DNA of 64,000 bases from Modicisalibacter xianhensis (GTDB lineage Bacteria; Pseudomonadota; Gammaproteobacteria; Pseudomonadales; Halomonadaceae). The notes below the pieces were generated by a model that had not been told where the DNA came from, did no database searches, and saw only the letters and a program-made list of their open reading frames with translations. Each line of letters starts with the position of its first letter. Position 1 is the stretch's first letter. The translations under genes were made by a program, and so were the position numbers. Of this stretch, positions 45,182-54,925 are shown piece by piece. The DNA lies in contig NZ_FOPY01000004.1 in the NCBI RefSeq assembly GCF_900113605.1, forward strand, positions 62,001 to 126,000, written 5' to 3'.

Positions 45182-46096
45182 GGGTGAATTGGCGATCTCG
45201 TAAACCGTCTGGCCACGCAGACGAAAGGCCTGGCTGATATAGGAAAAGTTTTCGGAATGACCCGCGAACAGCAGCCCGTCAGGCTTGAGGAACGGCACGA
45301 AACGTTCGAGGATCTTGGCCTGGGTCGCCTTGTCGAAATAGATCATGACATTGCGGCAAAAAATGGCGTCGAAAGGCCCTTTGATTTCCCATTTCGGGGC
45401 GAGAAGGTTGAGCGCCTGCAACTCCACCATGGCCGCCAGCTCCGGACGAATCCGAGCCAGCCCCGCTCGTGCCCCGCTGCCCCGCAGGAAAAAGCGTTTG
45501 CGGCGCTCTTCGCTCAGCTTGGCAACCTGATCCATGGGATAAACCCCGGCACGCGCCTTGGCCAGCGCATCGGTATCGATGTCGGTGGCCACCACCCGTG
45601 CATCGCGCGCCCGCGTGCCCAAGGTTTCCTGTAGCAGCATCGCAATGGAGTAAGGCTCTTCTCCGGTGGACGCCGCGGCACTCCAGATGCGCACGGGCCC
45701 GGCACTTTTCATGACGTGGCTTGCCAGCAACGGAAAATGGTGCGCTTCGCGGAAAAATGCCGTCAGATTGGTGGTCAAGGCGTTGGTGAATGCCTCCCAC
45801 TCCTTGGCATCGGGCTGCCGCTCGAGGCGCGCCAGGTAATCGGTAAAGCGGGTCAGGCGATGCTGACGAAGACGGCGAGCCAGACGGCTGTAAACCATCT
45901 CGCGCTTGTGCTCCGCCAGCACGATGCCGGCACGCTCATAGATCAGCTTGCGTACGCGCTCGAAGTCGGCATCGGTCATGACAAGGTCGCGCTCGAGACC
46001 GCTGCCCAGGGAAAAGCCGCCCTCAAGACCGGTTTCCCGCTGGGCGTCGCCCTCCAGGACGGACCGATGGATCGTTGTGCTCAAAAGGCCTCCCAT
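45155..46096 (-). CDS. cheR: Chemotaxis methyltransferase CheR
   Basis: 313 residues if started at the ATG 46096, 16 bases inside the preceding receptor gene; TTG at 46084 and ATG at 45979 are alternatives. N-terminal helical domain [30 protein letters not shown], then the Rossmann fold with [28 protein letters not shown]-type SAM motif, and [13 protein letters not shown], very close to E. coli CheR. It methylates glutamates of the receptors using SAM and can bind their C-terminal pentapeptide. Co-translated with the receptor upstream. Confidence 0.95.
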   Translation of the reverse strand: MGGLLSTTIHRSVLEGDAQRETGLEGGFSLGSGLERDLVMTDADFERVRKLIYERAGIVLAEHKREMVYSRLARRLRQHRLTRFTDYLARLERQPDAKEWEAFTNALTTNLTAFFREAHHFPLLASHVMKSAGPVRIWSAAASTGEEPYSIAMLLQETLGTRARDARVVATDIDTDALAKARAGVYPMDQVAKLSEERRKRFFLRGSGARAGLARIRPELAAMVELQALNLLAPKWEIKGPFDAIFCRNVMIYFDKATQAKILERFVPFLKPDGLLFAGHSENFSYISQAFRLRGQTVYEIANSPSSRPGHGR

Positions 46097-48246
46097 TCAT
46101 CCTCACTGGCCGCGTGCTGCTTGACCTGTTTCTGCACAGGGGGCGTCGCTGCCGACTCTGTTCGAGGCGGGAGCGCACGACGCGCCTCCGCCGCCTTGAA
46201 ACGCGTCTCCCGGTCGACGGTTTCCTTTCCGCTGCCACTCAGACGCAACACCGCCATGGCCTGGGCCAGCAAGGCAACCTGCTGGTCTAGGCGATGGGCG
46301 GCGCGCGCCGAAGTCTGCACCCGTTCGGCATTCTGCTGCGTGACTTCATCCATCTGGGCTATCGCCTGATTGACCTGCTCGATGCCCTGGGACTGCTCAT
46401 CGGACGCCGACGCGATCTCGCCCATGATGTCGTTGACCTTGGTCACTGAAGCGACAACCTGTTCGATGGAAGCTTCGGCCTGCTTGACAAGCTCGGCGCC
46501 ACCATCGATCTCCTGGGTGGAACCGTCGATCAGGGCGCGGATCTCGCGTGCGGCATCCGCCGACCGTCCGGCCAGGTTGCGCACTTCGCCGGCCACCACG
46601 GCGAACCCTCGCCCCTGCTCTCCGGCACGTGCAGCCTCGACAGAGGCATTGAGCGCCAGGATGTTGGTCTGAAAGGCAATGGAATCGATGACACTGATGA
46701 TCTCGGCGACCTTGCGCGAGCTGTCGGTAATGCGATCCATGGTGGTCACAACCTGTCCCATCACCTCGCCGCTCTGGCGCACGGCATCGGTCGCCGTGCT
46801 GGCCAGGCCACTGGCTTCGCGGGCATTGGCCGCATTCTGGCGAACCGTGCTGGTCATCTGCTCCATGCTCGAGGCGGTCTCCTCGAGCGAAGCAGCCTGC
46901 TGCTCGGTGCGCGACGACAGGTCTTCGTTGCCCTCGGCAATGTCGCGCGAGGCCGGCCGCACCACGGAGACGCTGTGATTGACATCGGTCACGATGCTGC
47001 CGAGGCTCTTGCGCATGGCATCCAGGGCACGCATCAGTCGCCCCAATTCATCGTCCCGCGCACTGGGCATGGTCGCGCCCAGGTTGCCCGAGGCGATCTG
47101 CAGCGTGAACTGCATGGACTCCTTCACGGGGCGACGGATGGCGCGAATGCTGAGAATGCCCATCACGATGAGCAGCACGAGACCGGCCAACAACAGCCCG
47201 CTCTGGATCATGAGCATCCGGCGCTTGTCACGGATCGCTTCGCTGGCCAGTAACTGAGCCGCCTCCTGCTTGCTGGCGACCAGGTTGTTGATCACCTCGC
47301 TGAGACGATCGCCTTCCGGTTCCAGGACATCCTTGAAGGCCACGAAGCCTTGATAGAAATCACCATCCACCAGACTGGTCGTCACGGCTTTCAAGCCGTC
47401 CTCCAGGTAGCCGGAAAGTCCCTCGTCAAAGGTCTCGGCAGCCTCGGTATGGTTGCTTTCGCGAGCCATGAACTCGCCCCAGAGCCGATCGAGGTCGGCA
47501 ATGATGCCTTCGACCTCGGCCTGCATGGTTTCCATGTCGCCCGACATGGGATTGCTGACCGGCCCTGACACGGCATCCCTTCCGCGCGTCATCAATTGCT
47601 CGATACGCTGCAGGCGCGCCACGTCCATCAGTCCGTTGCGATTGAGCGACTCGAGTCGCTCACCGGCCGTCTCCAGCCCATACATGCCCAAGCCGCCACT
47701 GGCACCCAACAGCAGCAGGGCCAGCACGATCATGGTCGTCATGCGGCCTTGCAGCGAACGAAATTGCAGCCGCCCCAACCAGCCCCGCAGTCCGCTGCGC
47801 TGGATGTGACCTCGCGATAGCCGCACACCCTGCAGCTTGCCCTGCCGAATCCGGGCATAGACCTGTTCGGCATGCTCACAGGCCTCTGGATCGGCCTTGA
47901 CTCGCACGGAAGCGTAACCCTGGACCTCGCCATGCTCGAAAATCGGCACGACGCTGGCACGCACCCAGTAGTGATCACCATTCTTGCGCCGGTTCTTGAC
48001 CAGCCCTTCCCAGGATTCTCCCGCCTCGAGGGTTTCCCAGAGATTGGCGAACGCCGCCTCGGGCATGTCGGGATGGCGCACGATGCTGTGCGGCGCCCCG
48101 ATCAATTCCTCCAGCGTATAGCCACTCACCTCGACAAAGGCCGGGTTGGCATAGGTAATCCGGCCCTTGAGGTCGGTTCGCGAGATCAGGTAATGCTCAT
48201 CGTCCAGCTGATACTCGCGTTGGGTGACCTGTTGGTGATTGCGCAT
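46081..48246 (-). CDS. Aer-like PAS chemoreceptor with periplasmic domain (copy 2)
   Basis: 721 residues. An N-terminal PAS domain (about 10-125) carries [17 protein letters not shown] and [15 protein letters not shown], the FAD-pocket segments of E. coli Aer. Two membrane helices (about 170-195 and 345-365) enclose a periplasmic helical domain of about 150 residues, which E. coli Aer lacks. Then HAMP and the signalling domain. It ends in DEWEAF, a CheR/CheB tether also absent from E. coli Aer. Probable role: redox or oxygen taxis, with a possible second periplasmic input. It is a paralogue of the receptor at 52099. AAGGAA precedes the ATG. Confidence 0.9.
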   Translation of the reverse strand: MRNHQQVTQREYQLDDEHYLISRTDLKGRITYANPAFVEVSGYTLEELIGAPHSIVRHPDMPEAAFANLWETLEAGESWEGLVKNRRKNGDHYWVRASVVPIFEHGEVQGYASVRVKADPEACEHAEQVYARIRQGKLQGVRLSRGHIQRSGLRGWLGRLQFRSLQGRMTTMIVLALLLLGASGGLGMYGLETAGERLESLNRNGLMDVARLQRIEQLMTRGRDAVSGPVSNPMSGDMETMQAEVEGIIADLDRLWGEFMARESNHTEAAETFDEGLSGYLEDGLKAVTTSLVDGDFYQGFVAFKDVLEPEGDRLSEVINNLVASKQEAAQLLASEAIRDKRRMLMIQSGLLLAGLVLLIVMGILSIRAIRRPVKESMQFTLQIASGNLGATMPSARDDELGRLMRALDAMRKSLGSIVTDVNHSVSVVRPASRDIAEGNEDLSSRTEQQAASLEETASSMEQMTSTVRQNAANAREASGLASTATDAVRQSGEVMGQVVTTMDRITDSSRKVAEIISVIDSIAFQTNILALNASVEAARAGEQGRGFAVVAGEVRNLAGRSADAAREIRALIDGSTQEIDGGAELVKQAEASIEQVVASVTKVNDIMGEIASASDEQSQGIEQVNQAIAQMDEVTQQNAERVQTSARAAHRLDQQVALLAQAMAVLRLSGSGKETVDRETRFKAAEARRALPPRTESAATPPVQKQVKQHAASEDEWEAF

Positions 48247-48313
48247 AACAATGTTCCTTGCTGCTGGTAAATTCCCAGGCGTGCTCTTGTTGTTGTTCTG
48301 GTGAAGACGGAAA

Positions 48314-50008
48314 TCAGAACTCTTCCCACTCGTTCTCGGCTGGCGTCCGCGCTTCGGGCAGCCGGGCCTGGCTGTCGGCGGGTGCCTTCAGCGCGGCTCG
48401 CGAATCGCGGGACGAAGGTACCGGCAAGGCCTCCTGGCCGGCCTCGGCCTGTTGCGACAGGCGGAACAGCGCCACGGCCTCACGCAGGGCTTCGGCTTCA
48501 CGCTCGAGTGCCGTGGCGGCAGAGGCGGCTTCCTGCACCAGGCTGGCGTTCTGCTGGGTGACTTGATCCATCTGGGTAATGGCCTGATTTACCTGGCTGA
48601 TGCCGTTGCTCTGCTCCTGCGATGCGGACGCGATCTCGTCCATGATGTCGTTGACGCGCTGCACTGCAGCGACAATGTCCCCCATGGTGCTGCCTGCCTG
48701 ATCGACCAATTTCGAACCGGCATCGACACGTTCGACGGAGGCTTCGATCAGTCCACGAATTTCCTTGGCGGCATCGGCCGAACGGCCAGCCAGGTTGCGC
48801 ACTTCACCGGCGACCACCGCGAATCCCCGCCCTTGCTCGCCGGCACGAGCAGCCTCGACCGAGGCGTTGAGCGCCAGGATATTGGTCTGGAAAGCGATCG
48901 AATCGATGACATCGATGATGTCGACGACCTTATGGGAACTGGCACTGATGTCACGCATGGTGTCGACCACCTGCCCGACCACGTTGCCGCCTCGCTCGGC
49001 GGTCTGCGATGCGCTCTGCGCCAATTGGCTGGCCTGGCGCGCATTGTCGGCGTTCTGGCTCACGGTAGAGGTCAACTGCTCCATGCTGGACGCGGTCTCT
49101 TCGAGAGACGCCGCCTGCTGCTCGGTGCGCGATGACAGGTCGGTATTGCCCTGAGCGATATGGCGCGAGCCGGCGTGAATGCCTTGGCTGCTACGACGCA
49201 CCCTGCCTACGGTCGTCGAAAGTCCTTCCTGCATACGTGCCAAGGACGAGAACAACTTGCCGATTTCATTGTTGCCGCGCTGCTCGATGCTGGCCGACAG
49301 GTCGCCTTCGGCCATGCGCTCGAAATGCTGCACGACCCGTCCCAGGGGACGAATGACATTGACGGTGATGCCCCACAACACGACCAGGATCATGACGATG
49401 GAAATCACTACGGCAGCCCCGATGGCGATTTCCAGTATTAATGCAGTATCTTGGAACGTGTCGTATAGTTCCCGGCCATCACCTTCGGCTTCTATAAAGA
49501 AATCCACCGCACTGGCATAGAAAGCATCGCTGAGTGCCTGAGCGTTGGCCGCATTTTCACTGAACGTGAACAAGTCCAGATCCTGCAGGGCCGCAATCTG
49601 CGGGGCCAATGCACCCTCGACGACAGCGCTGAAATTCTTTTCGACTTCATCGATCAATGCCTGGTGCTCAGGCTGGGCAGGAATCGCCTTGAATTCCGCA
49701 AAGGTGCCACGCAGCGTGTCGAGCATGCCGGGCAGTGCATCCATCCGGGATTCCTGATTGCCCCAGCCGGCCCCGTTGAGCTGGGCATATTCGCTCTGAA
49801 TTGCCAGGCGAAGGTTGAGCAACTGGGTATTGGCCCGGTTGAGCGTGGATTGTTGCTCGACATTGACCTGGTTGAGCGTACCCAAGGCATTCTGGCTATA
49901 CATCACGGCATAGCCACCCAAGCCACTGACGGTGAACACCAGCACCGTGAACACTGCCAGCACCATCAACCAGCTGGTCTTTACGGTCATGTTATCGATC
50001 AGCTTCAT
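48314..50008 (-). CDS. Methyl-accepting chemotaxis protein (four-helix-bundle type)
   Basis: 564 residues from the ATG at 50008 (AGGG upstream). One membrane helix near 10-33, a periplasmic helical domain rich in Ala, Glu and Gln (about 35-185), a second helix near 187-210, HAMP, and the signalling tip [21 protein letters not shown]. It ends in NEWEEF, a CheR/CheB tether. The ligand is unknown. A sigma-28 promoter lies about 215 bases before the start. Confidence 0.92.
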   Translation of the reverse strand: MKLIDNMTVKTSWLMVLAVFTVLVFTVSGLGGYAVMYSQNALGTLNQVNVEQQSTLNRANTQLLNLRLAIQSEYAQLNGAGWGNQESRMDALPGMLDTLRGTFAEFKAIPAQPEHQALIDEVEKNFSAVVEGALAPQIAALQDLDLFTFSENAANAQALSDAFYASAVDFFIEAEGDGRELYDTFQDTALILEIAIGAAVVISIVMILVVLWGITVNVIRPLGRVVQHFERMAEGDLSASIEQRGNNEIGKLFSSLARMQEGLSTTVGRVRRSSQGIHAGSRHIAQGNTDLSSRTEQQAASLEETASSMEQLTSTVSQNADNARQASQLAQSASQTAERGGNVVGQVVDTMRDISASSHKVVDIIDVIDSIAFQTNILALNASVEAARAGEQGRGFAVVAGEVRNLAGRSADAAKEIRGLIEASVERVDAGSKLVDQAGSTMGDIVAAVQRVNDIMDEIASASQEQSNGISQVNQAITQMDQVTQQNASLVQEAASAATALEREAEALREAVALFRLSQQAEAGQEALPVPSSRDSRAALKAPADSQARLPEARTPAENEWEEF

Positions 50009-50222
50009 AAGAACCCTGCGTCTTATTGAGTGTGAGGCGACTCGATGGATCGTCACCGACGTTTTGCGCTGCCTCTTTTTTTCTTGACGCCATGCTCATG
50101 CATGGTCTCGTGCCGCCGCCTCACGGACGCGGAGTACACCCGCAATCGGCAGACGAACGGTGGGCATATGGAAGTTCCCGTATCCGGAAGCCAATCCCGC
50201 CCAGTCCCAACCGTTGAAAGAA

Positions 50223-50249
50223 CTATCGGCAGATAGGGAAAAGACTTGA
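50223..50249 (-). promoter_or_regulatory. Sigma-28 promoter for the receptor at 48314
   Basis: -35 TCAAGTCT (50249-50242), 11-base spacer, -10 GCCGATAG (50230-50223). It would leave a leader of about 210 bases. It could drive this receptor, the next PAS receptor and cheR as one transcript. Confidence 0.75.
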
Positions 50250-50273
50250 TAGTGAACGGCTTGGTAGGGGGTA

Positions 50274-50318
50274 GCTGGTCTATGAAACCAGCGATGCCGC
50301 CCCGGGCGGGGCGGCATC
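50274..50318 (-). terminator. Tandem hairpins after the Cache receptor
   Basis: GATGCCGCCCC (50293-50303) and GGGGCGGCATC (50308-50318) form a perfect 11-base stem with a 4-base loop; directly beside it GCTGGT (50274-50279) and ACCAGC (50287-50292) form a second stem. They lie 26 bases after the receptor stop at 50344. There is no long T run. Confidence 0.55.
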
Positions 50319-50343
50319 GTCATCGAGGCGGTGACGCAGGCAC

Positions 50344-51945
50344 TTACATGACGCTGTCGTGCGTCAGTGCCTTGGGCTTGGTGAGCGTGGCTTTTCTGGG
50401 TGCTCCTACCAGCTTGAACCAGGCCACGATCTCCTCCAACTGGTGCGCCTGGTTCTCCAGAGACGCGGAAGTCACACTAGCTTCCTGAACCAGCGAGGCA
50501 TTCTGTTGCGTCACCTGATCCATCTGGCCTACGGCCTGGCCGACCTGCTCGATACCGGCACTCTGCTCCTGCGATGCCGAGGCGATCTCACGCATGAGTG
50601 CCGACATGCGTGCCACCGAAGACACGACATCGCGGATCGTTTCGCCGGTGCGATCCACCAACCCTGCCCCCGCCTCAACCTGTTCGTTCGAGGCCTGGAT
50701 CATGGTGCGAATCTCGCGAGCCGCTTCGGCACTACGGCTGGCCAGAGTTCGCACTTCACCGGCAACCACGGCAAAGCCCCGCCCCTGCTCCCCGGCACGT
50801 GCCGCCTCGACCGAGGCATTGAGCGCGAGGATATTCGTCTGGAAGGCGATCGAGTCGATCACCCCAATCACTTCATTGACGCGCTGGGTGCTTTCGGAAA
50901 TGCCGCGCATGGTTGTCACGACATCGCCCATCATCGTACCGCCCTGACGAGCCGTGTTACTGGTCTCCTCGGCGATCGTGCTGGCCTGGCGGGCATTGTC
51001 GGCATTCTGGCGCACCGTTTGCGTCAATTCTTCCATACTGGAGGCGGTTTCCTCGATGGAAGCAGCCTGCTGTTCGGTGCGCGCCGAGAGATCCTGATTG
51101 CCAGCGGCAATGCGGCTTGCACCGCTATTGATGTGGCCGGCTGCCTGGCGAACCTGTTCCAGCGACGAAGCCAGGCGCTGGCGCATACTTTCAATGGCCG
51201 ACAAGAGGCTTGACGAGTCTCCTGCCTTCAATTGCAGCTTGTGGGTCAGGTCGCCGCCGGCGATCTGCTGAACAACGTCACGGGCATGGTCCGGATCGCC
51301 GCCCAGGCTTTTCAGTACACCACGAATGATCCAGAACATGGCCGCGGTCAGGAACGCCCCCACGATCAGCAGGAGGACTCCCAACCCCAACACACTACGC
51401 CAGAACGCCGCTTGGATGTCATTGAGATAAACCCCCGTCGCCAGTTGCCAATCCCATTCGGGAATGCGCAGTACATAGCTCAACTTGGGCTCCTGCACCT
51501 TGCTGGCATTTACGGACATGTACTCGACGAATCCTCCGCCACCTGCGGATGTCGCCACGCTGAGAAGTTCACGGTACAAGTACTTCCCAGCATCGTCTTG
51601 ATACTGACTCATTGACGTTCCCGCATCGCGACGCGGGTGGTAGACAATATTTAGATCGCTATCAAATACGAAAATATAACCGCCATCGCCGAAGCTGAGC
51701 GTCGCGATACGTTCAAGCGCCTGTTGCTTCGCAGTATCAATCGCCAGCTCGCCTTGCCCTGCACGCTCGACATAATCCTGAACCATGTCATGCGCACTCG
51801 TGATAAAGAGCTGAAGACTTCGCTTACGCTCTTGTAGCAGTGTCTCGCGTTTGTCGAGAGCGGCCCAGCCGACAATCAACATCATCCCAATCCACATAAG
51901 GACCAGAAGGGCCCATAACTTTCTACGCATCGTCCAATGTTTCAT
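50344..51945 (-). CDS. Methyl-accepting chemotaxis protein with Cache domain
   Basis: 533 residues. Membrane helix near 10-30; periplasmic single-Cache-type domain (about 35-190) with [20 protein letters not shown] and [13 protein letters not shown], the typical sCache_2 pattern; second helix near 190-212; HAMP; signalling domain with tip [21 protein letters not shown]. Unlike the other four receptors it ends in HDSVM with no tethering pentapeptide, so it would depend on neighbours for efficient methylation. Such domains bind small organic acids or similar ligands; the actual one is unknown. Confidence 0.92.
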   Translation of the reverse strand: MKHWTMRRKLWALLVLMWIGMMLIVGWAALDKRETLLQERKRSLQLFITSAHDMVQDYVERAGQGELAIDTAKQQALERIATLSFGDGGYIFVFDSDLNIVYHPRRDAGTSMSQYQDDAGKYLYRELLSVATSAGGGGFVEYMSVNASKVQEPKLSYVLRIPEWDWQLATGVYLNDIQAAFWRSVLGLGVLLLIVGAFLTAAMFWIIRGVLKSLGGDPDHARDVVQQIAGGDLTHKLQLKAGDSSSLLSAIESMRQRLASSLEQVRQAAGHINSGASRIAAGNQDLSARTEQQAASIEETASSMEELTQTVRQNADNARQASTIAEETSNTARQGGTMMGDVVTTMRGISESTQRVNEVIGVIDSIAFQTNILALNASVEAARAGEQGRGFAVVAGEVRTLASRSAEAAREIRTMIQASNEQVEAGAGLVDRTGETIRDVVSSVARMSALMREIASASQEQSAGIEQVGQAVGQMDQVTQQNASLVQEASVTSASLENQAHQLEEIVAWFKLVGAPRKATLTKPKALTHDSVM

Positions 51946-51994
51946 TAGCAGTCTCGGTAATTTATCAATGACCGTAGTGACGGAGTTGGTTTAA

Positions 51995-52021
51995 CTATCG
52001 GCAAGAATTACGAGAACTAAA
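51995..52021 (-). promoter_or_regulatory. Sigma-28 promoter for the Cache receptor
   Basis: -35 TTTAGTTC (52021-52014), 11-base spacer, -10 GCCGATAG (52002-51995), about 45 bases before the start codon. The -10 is near perfect; the -35 is a weaker match than at the other sites. Confidence 0.65.
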
Positions 52022-52038
52022 GAGGACTAGTGTTCTAC

Positions 52039-52076
52039 AAAAACAAAAAAGCATGTGCCATTCCGACACATGCTTT
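52039..52076 (-). terminator. Terminator of the receptor at 52099
   Basis: On the minus strand AAAGCATGTG (52076-52067) and CACATGCTTT (52057-52048) form a perfect stem with a 9-base loop, followed by TTTGTTTTTG. It lies 22 bases after the receptor stop. Confidence 0.85.
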
Positions 52077-52098
52077 ATCTAATTAAATACTAACTAAT

Positions 52099-54273
52099 TT
52101 AAAACTCTTCCCACTCTTCCTGAGTTTCCGCATGTACCACCTTGCCGGATTTACCGGATGACTTCTGGCTGGATGGCAGCGCCTTGGCAGACGAGTGACG
52201 ACGCGCCTCGGCCGCCTTGAAACGCGTTTCCCGCGTCACTGCCTCCTTGCCCTCGCCACTCAGGCGCAGCACGGCCATGGCATTGGCCAGCACCGCCACC
52301 TGATGGTTCAGGTCATTGGCTGCCCTCGCCGACGTCTGGACACGCTCGGCATTCTGCTGCGTGACCTCATCCATCTGGGCGATCGCCTGGTTGATCTGCT
52401 CGATACCACGCGTTTGCTCATCCGACGCCGAGGCGATTTCCCCCATGATGTCGTTGACCTTGAGTACCGACGCCACGACCTGCCCGATAGAGGATTCCGC
52501 TTTCTTGACCAGTTCGGCGCCACCGCCGATTTCCTGGGCGGAACCGTCGATCAGGGCGCGAATCTCGCGTGCGGCATCCGCCGAGCGACCGGCCAGGTTG
52601 CGCACTTCGCCGGCCACAACTGCAAAGCCTCGCCCCTGTTCACCGGCGCGCGCCGCCTCGACCGAGGCATTGAGTGCGAGGATGTTCGTCTGGAAGGCAA
52701 TCGAGTCGATGACACCGATGATCTCGGACACCTTGCGTGAGCTTTCGGTGATGCGATCCATGGTGGTCACGACCTGCCCCATGACCTCGCCGCTTTCGCG
52801 CACGGCCCCGGCGGCATTGCTTGCCAGCCCGCTGGCTTCACGCGCGTTGGCCGCGTTCTGCTTCACAGTCGCTGTCATTTCTTCCATGCTCGAGGCAGTT
52901 TCCTCGAGCGAGGCCGCCTGCTGCTCGGTACGCGATGACATGTCCTCGTTGCCTGTAGCGATATCGTGCGATGCCGGACGCACCACGCTGACACTGTGAT
53001 TCACGTCCTTGACGATGCTGCCCAGGCTCTTGCGCATGGTGTTCAAGGCACTCATGAGCTGGCCCAGCTCATCGTTACGCTGGCTGGGCATGTCAGCGCC
53101 CAGGTTGCCGGCCGCAATCTGGCGGGTAAACGCTACCGACTCCGTGACCGGCCGCAGGATGGCGCGAATCATCAAGGCCCCCATGAGGATCAGTAGCGTC
53201 AGCCCCACCAGCAGCAGAGCCGCCTGAAACAACCACATGCGTTGCTCTTCAGCAGCAGCCTGCTCGGCCAAGGCGCGTGCCTGCGCCTGCTTTTCGGCGA
53301 TCAGCTTGTTGATCTCCTGCGAAATGGCGTCACCTTCGGTCTGCAATTCACCGATACTGTCCTGCAGGGCCATAAAGGCCTTGAAGGCATCCTCGCCGCG
53401 CAGCACGTCGACGGTAGCCTGAAGGTCGTCAGTCAAGTAACCGGACAGTCGATCGGCGAAGGCCTGGGTCAGCGCCGAGTGGTTGTTCGGGCGATCGAAT
53501 TCGTTCCACCTTGCGGTAATGCGTTCGATCAGGTCCTGCAACTCATCGGCACGCTCGCCGCGAGTGTCGAGCAACTCGAGCCGCTCGCGACGTGCCAGCG
53601 ACTGGTGGCTCTGCGTTGCCAGTTGATCGATTTTCTGCAGGCGCGCCACGTCTTCCAGCCCATCCTGATTGAGACGCGTGAAACGTTCCCCGGCTTCGTT
53701 CAAGGCATACAGGCCCATCCCGCCACTTGCCAGCACCAGCACGGCGGCTGCGCCGATCAGCGTGACCAGGCGAGCGCGCATGGAGCGCACGTTGGTCCGC
53801 GCCAGGCGCGCGACAAGGCCACGTCGACGCAACTGGCCGCGATCCAGCCGGTAATGCTTGGTAGTGCCTTCACGAAGCTGTGCATAGGCCTGTTCGGCGC
53901 GCTGGCAATCTTCTTCCGTCGCCTTGACGCGTACCGAGGCGTAGCCCTGGATCTCGCCCCCTTCGAAAATGGGCGTGACACTGGCATGAACCCAATAATG
54001 ATCACTATTCTTGCGGCGATTCTTGACCAGGCCCTCCCAGGAATTCCCGGCCTCGATGGTCTGCCACAAGTCCGCGAAGGCAGCTTCCGGCATGTCGGGA
54101 TGGCGGACTATGCTGTGCGGCGCCCCGATCAACTCTTCGGCGCTGAAGCCACTGACCTCGATGAAGGCCGGATTCACGTAGGTGATCCGCCCCTTCAAGT
54201 CGGTACGCGAAATCAGATAGCTATCATCATCGAGGACATATTCCCGGTGCGTGACCGGCTGGTTGTTTTGCAT
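52099..54273 (-). CDS. Aer-like PAS chemoreceptor with periplasmic domain (copy 1)
   Basis: 724 residues from the ATG at 54273 (GGGGAAG upstream); the longer frame to 54447 runs into cheW. Same layout as the receptor at 46081: PAS (about 8-125, [32 protein letters not shown]), membrane helices near 175-197 and 345-368, a periplasmic helical domain between them, HAMP, signalling domain, and a C-terminal EEWEEF tether. The pair is a clear duplication with most divergence in the periplasmic part. Probable flavin-based energy or oxygen sensor. It has no sigma-28 promoter of its own that I can see and may be read from motA. Confidence 0.9.
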   Translation of the reverse strand: MQNNQPVTHREYVLDDDSYLISRTDLKGRITYVNPAFIEVSGFSAEELIGAPHSIVRHPDMPEAAFADLWQTIEAGNSWEGLVKNRRKNSDHYWVHASVTPIFEGGEIQGYASVRVKATEEDCQRAEQAYAQLREGTTKHYRLDRGQLRRRGLVARLARTNVRSMRARLVTLIGAAAVLVLASGGMGLYALNEAGERFTRLNQDGLEDVARLQKIDQLATQSHQSLARRERLELLDTRGERADELQDLIERITARWNEFDRPNNHSALTQAFADRLSGYLTDDLQATVDVLRGEDAFKAFMALQDSIGELQTEGDAISQEINKLIAEKQAQARALAEQAAAEEQRMWLFQAALLLVGLTLLILMGALMIRAILRPVTESVAFTRQIAAGNLGADMPSQRNDELGQLMSALNTMRKSLGSIVKDVNHSVSVVRPASHDIATGNEDMSSRTEQQAASLEETASSMEEMTATVKQNAANAREASGLASNAAGAVRESGEVMGQVVTTMDRITESSRKVSEIIGVIDSIAFQTNILALNASVEAARAGEQGRGFAVVAGEVRNLAGRSADAAREIRALIDGSAQEIGGGAELVKKAESSIGQVVASVLKVNDIMGEIASASDEQTRGIEQINQAIAQMDEVTQQNAERVQTSARAANDLNHQVAVLANAMAVLRLSGEGKEAVTRETRFKAAEARRHSSAKALPSSQKSSGKSGKVVHAETQEEWEEF

Positions 54274-54350
54274 GGCGCTTCCCCTGTTCCTGGAATCCGG
54301 GCCCCCTCTGGCCCCGATATTTCTTATTGTTCCTAACGCTGACCCGACAG

Positions 54351-54382
54351 GCCCCGCCGGCTGAAAGTCAGCCGCGCGGGGC
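54351..54382. other. Strong hairpin between cheW and a receptor gene
   Basis: GCCCCGCCGGCTGA (54351-54364) pairs with TCAGCCGCGCGGGGC (54368-54382) with one bulged base and a 3-base loop. No T run follows on the minus strand, so it is more likely to shape mRNA ends than to stop transcription fully. Confidence 0.5.
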
Positions 54383-54409
54383 GCTCCCCATTGTGAGGGT
54401 CGTGCAGCG

Positions 54410-54925
54410 TTACTTGGCTGTACGGTCGACCAGTGCCATTTCCTCACTGGTCAGCAGCTTGTCGATGTCGACCAGCACCAGCATGCGGTCATCCAGGCTA
54501 CCCAGGCCACTCAGGTAATCGGAGGACAGGGCCACGCCGAATTCCGGCGCCGGCTTGATCTGGTCGGGCGACAGGGTCATGACGTCGGAGACGCCATCGA
54601 CCACGATGCCCACTACACGCTCGGCGACATTGACCACGATGACGACGGTCTGGCCGCCATACTCGACCTTGTCGAGGTGGAACTTGATGCGCAGGTCGAC
54701 GATCGGCACGATCACGCCGCGCAGGTTGGTCACGCCCTTGATGAAGTCCGGTGCATTGGCGATACGCGTGACGTTCTCGTAGCCACGGATTTCCTGCACC
54801 TTGAGAATATCGACGGCGTATTCTTCATCGCCCAGCGAGAAGACAAGAAACTCGCTGCTCTGGGTGTCGAGGGCAGCGGCGCTGGCCTGCTGAAGCTGGT
54901 TACTGGCCTGGGAGACGGCGGTCAT
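54410..54925 (-). CDS. cheW: Chemotaxis coupling protein CheW
   Basis: 171 residues. CheW fold with [43 protein letters not shown]-type opening (about 28-70) and the receptor/CheA contact [12 protein letters not shown]. It links receptors to CheA in the array. ATG overlaps the cheA stop by 4 bases, so the two are coupled in translation as in enteric bacteria. Confidence 0.96.
   Translation of the reverse strand: MTAVSQASNQLQQASAAALDTQSSEFLVFSLGDEEYAVDILKVQEIRGYENVTRIANAPDFIKGVTNLRGVIVPIVDLRIKFHLDKVEYGGQTVVIVVNVAERVVGIVVDGVSDVMTLSPDQIKPAPEFGVALSSDYLSGLGSLDDRMLVLVDIDKLLTSEEMALVDRTAK

Noticed and set aside
50045-50236. Small plus-strand open frame between two receptor genes
   Set aside because: It covers a sigma-28 promoter on the other strand and has a composition unlike the coding genes here.
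42268-54273. Long repeated DNA stretches that look like a mobile repeat
   Set aside because: They are the conserved signalling domains of five receptor genes, not a mobile element; no terminal repeats or transposase were seen.
53242-54336. 364-codon open frame on the plus strand
   Set aside because: Antisense shadow of a chemoreceptor gene; composition typical of such shadows.
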